Assembly: GCF_000331025.1 (NCBI RefSeq)
Contig: NC_020055.1
Span: forward strand, 2,637,370 to 2,701,369
Source of the DNA: Maridesulfovibrio hydrothermalis AM13 = DSM 14728
GTDB taxonomy: Bacteria > Desulfobacterota > Desulfovibrionia > Desulfovibrionales > Desulfovibrionaceae
DNA: 64,000 nt
Direction: 5' to 3'
This document shows, in pieces, positions 63,095 through 64,000 of this stretch; within the stretch, counting starts at the first letter, position 1; each line of letters opens with the position of its first letter. The translations under genes and the position numbers were made by a program. The notes below the pieces were generated by a model that was given only the letters and a program-made list of their open reading frames with translations, was not told the DNA's origin and searched no databases.

Positions 63095-64000
63095 TTGTCT
63101 CCCAGTGATTTTTTCCACTGATTAAGCAGAGTAAGGGCTTCTATAGGTGAAAGTCCGTTTACATCAAGGTCACGCAGTTCTTTAACTACCTTATGATCTT
63201 CCGGCGGAGCTTCATTTTTCTTTTCAGAGCCGGTACAAATCATGCCCGGCAAGATGGATTGAACTGAGTTCTGGCGTGGTGCATTACCGCCTCCATCTTG
63301 AGATTTTTCTTCCAGATTCGCAAGGATTTCTCTCGCTCTGACTACTACAGGCTTAGGGACTCCCGCAAGTTTGGCAACTTCAATCCCGTAACTTTTATCA
63401 GCAGGTCCGGGAACAAGTCGTCTAAGAAATAAGATATCACCTTTCCATTCACGCACTGCAATATTAAAATTGCGCAAGCCGTCAATAACTCCCTCAAGGG
63501 AAGTAAGTTCATGATAATGAGTGGCGAAAAGAGTTCTTATGCCTCCTCTGGCGCGCCGTGACAGTTCTTCAACCACAGCCCACGCCAGAGCAAGACCGTC
63601 AAAAGTGCTGGTTCCACGTCCGATTTCATCAAGGATAACAAGGCTGCGCTTGGAAGCTTGACGAAGAATACGAGCGGTTTCCATCATTTCGACCATAAAA
63701 GTTGACTGGCCTTGAGCAAGGTTATCCGACGCTCCGACCCTTGAAAAAACGCGGTCCATAAGTCCGATTCGTCCTTTATATGCAGGGATATAAGAACCGA
63801 TCTGGGCCATAATTCCCATAAGTGCGACTTGGCGCAAAACTGTTGATTTACCTGCCATATTAGGCCCGGTAATCAGCAGGATTCTACGTTTTTCATCAAT
63901 AGTCAGGCTGTTGGGAATATAGTTGGCAGACCCTTGGACAGCTTCCACAACAGGGTGGCGGCCTTCTTCAATGACGACTTCCATGCCGGGGTGCACTTCG
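63091..64000 (-). CDS. mutS: MutS mismatch-repair ATPase, C-terminal part (partial)
   Basis: Open at the right edge; about 302 residues. Walker A GPNMAGKST, signature GQSTFMVEMMETA, Walker B VILDEIGRGTSTFDG and the ATHYHEL switch are intact, followed by the C-terminal helix-turn-helix (LRDLDVNGLSPIEALTLLNQWKK) of the tetramerisation region. A GTG at 63996 is not a real start, because the frame is family-like from the edge. First visible gene of the run to rarA. Confidence 0.96.
   Translation of the reverse strand, partial: EVHPGMEVVIEEGRHPVVEAVQGSANYIPNSLTIDEKRRILLITGPNMAGKSTVLRQVALMGIMAQIGSYIPAYKGRIGLMDRVFSRVGASDNLAQGQSTFMVEMMETARILRQASKRSLVILDEIGRGTSTFDGLALAWAVVEELSRRARGGIRTLFATHYHELTSLEGVIDGLRNFNIAVREWKGDILFLRRLVPGPADKSYGIEVAKLAGVPKPVVVRAREILANLEEKSQDGGGNAPRQNSVQSILPGMICTGSEKKNEAPPEDHKVVKELRDLDVNGLSPIEALTLLNQWKKSLGDK

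Noticed and set aside
1-64000. Defence island, prophage or CRISPR array
   Set aside because: No nuclease, transposase, integrase, reverse transcriptase, cas gene or spaced short repeats were recognised on either strand.

Overview
The window is a gene-dense, moderately AT-rich stretch of bacterial chromosome, about 60 protein genes in a mosaic of housekeeping operons on both strands. No rRNA, tRNA, CRISPR array, transposase, integrase or phage structural gene is visible. The gene content points to a Desulfovibrionaceae bacterium, probably a marine Desulfovibrio/Maridesulfovibrio type. The best single marker is the adenylate kinase: its LID carries Cys129-X5-His135-X15-Cys151-X2-Cys154, the metal site described for Desulfovibrio gigas adenylate kinase, at the same residue numbers. 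This placement is an inference from sequence reading; no database search was run.

Layout. 1-2.1 kb: end of an NhaC-type antiporter, a DUF190/CrcB fluoride pair and a CYTH enzyme. 2.2-4.9 kb: clpS-clpA. 4.9-6.9 kb: an accessory-looking island with a membrane-anchored TPR protein whose TPRs are encoded by near-identical 120-bp tandem repeats; hairpin elements lie on both sides. 6.9-13.95 kb (minus strand): ileS-lspA-lgt-PLDc_N protein-TPR lipoprotein-NIL ferredoxin-PilZ-like protein-cheZ. 14.2-16 kb: DUF493 protein and two unrecognised genes. 16.1-18.4 kb: a GH57 enzyme. 18.4-25.9 kb (minus): pdxJ-acpS-nnr-CBS-tsaE-lysC-cimA-MBL hydrolase. 26.1-28.5 kb: ugd, a small unknown gene, cheW. 28.7-39.7 kb (plus): mfd, two SurA-like chaperones, a RodZ-like protein, recO, glyQS, rpsT. 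39.9-42.8 kb: trkA-trkH. 42.9-46.5 kb (minus): nadC-nadA-nadB, divergent from mgtE. 48.2-53.2 kb (minus): siroheme-type dehydrogenase, hemX/ccsA-like, hemA, unknown gene, tilS, adk. 53.3-55.8 kb: two glycosyltransferases. 55.9-59.2 kb: cheR, an HDOD protein and a PAS histidine kinase. 59.3-64 kb (minus): mutS (partial), lipoprotein, lysA, rsmE, rarA.

How the genes fit together. The window holds both lipoprotein-maturation enzymes (lgt, lspA) and three predicted substrates (TPR lipoprotein, SurA-like lipoprotein, mutS-lysA lipoprotein). Signalling genes (cheZ, PilZ-like, cheW, cheR, HDOD, histidine kinase) are scattered among housekeeping operons, without cheA or cheY here. NAD synthesis is complete from aspartate to nicotinate mononucleotide, and NAD(P)HX repair (nnr) is present. 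cimA implies isoleucine synthesis from pyruvate.

Most unusual points: the TPR repeat array, which varies almost only at codons expected to contact ligand and shows a 3-unit higher-order period; a noncanonical Lgt whose active-site signature has Cys where Asn and Glu are expected; and hairpins or terminators placed directly in front of mfd, lspA and rsmE with little room for a promoter.
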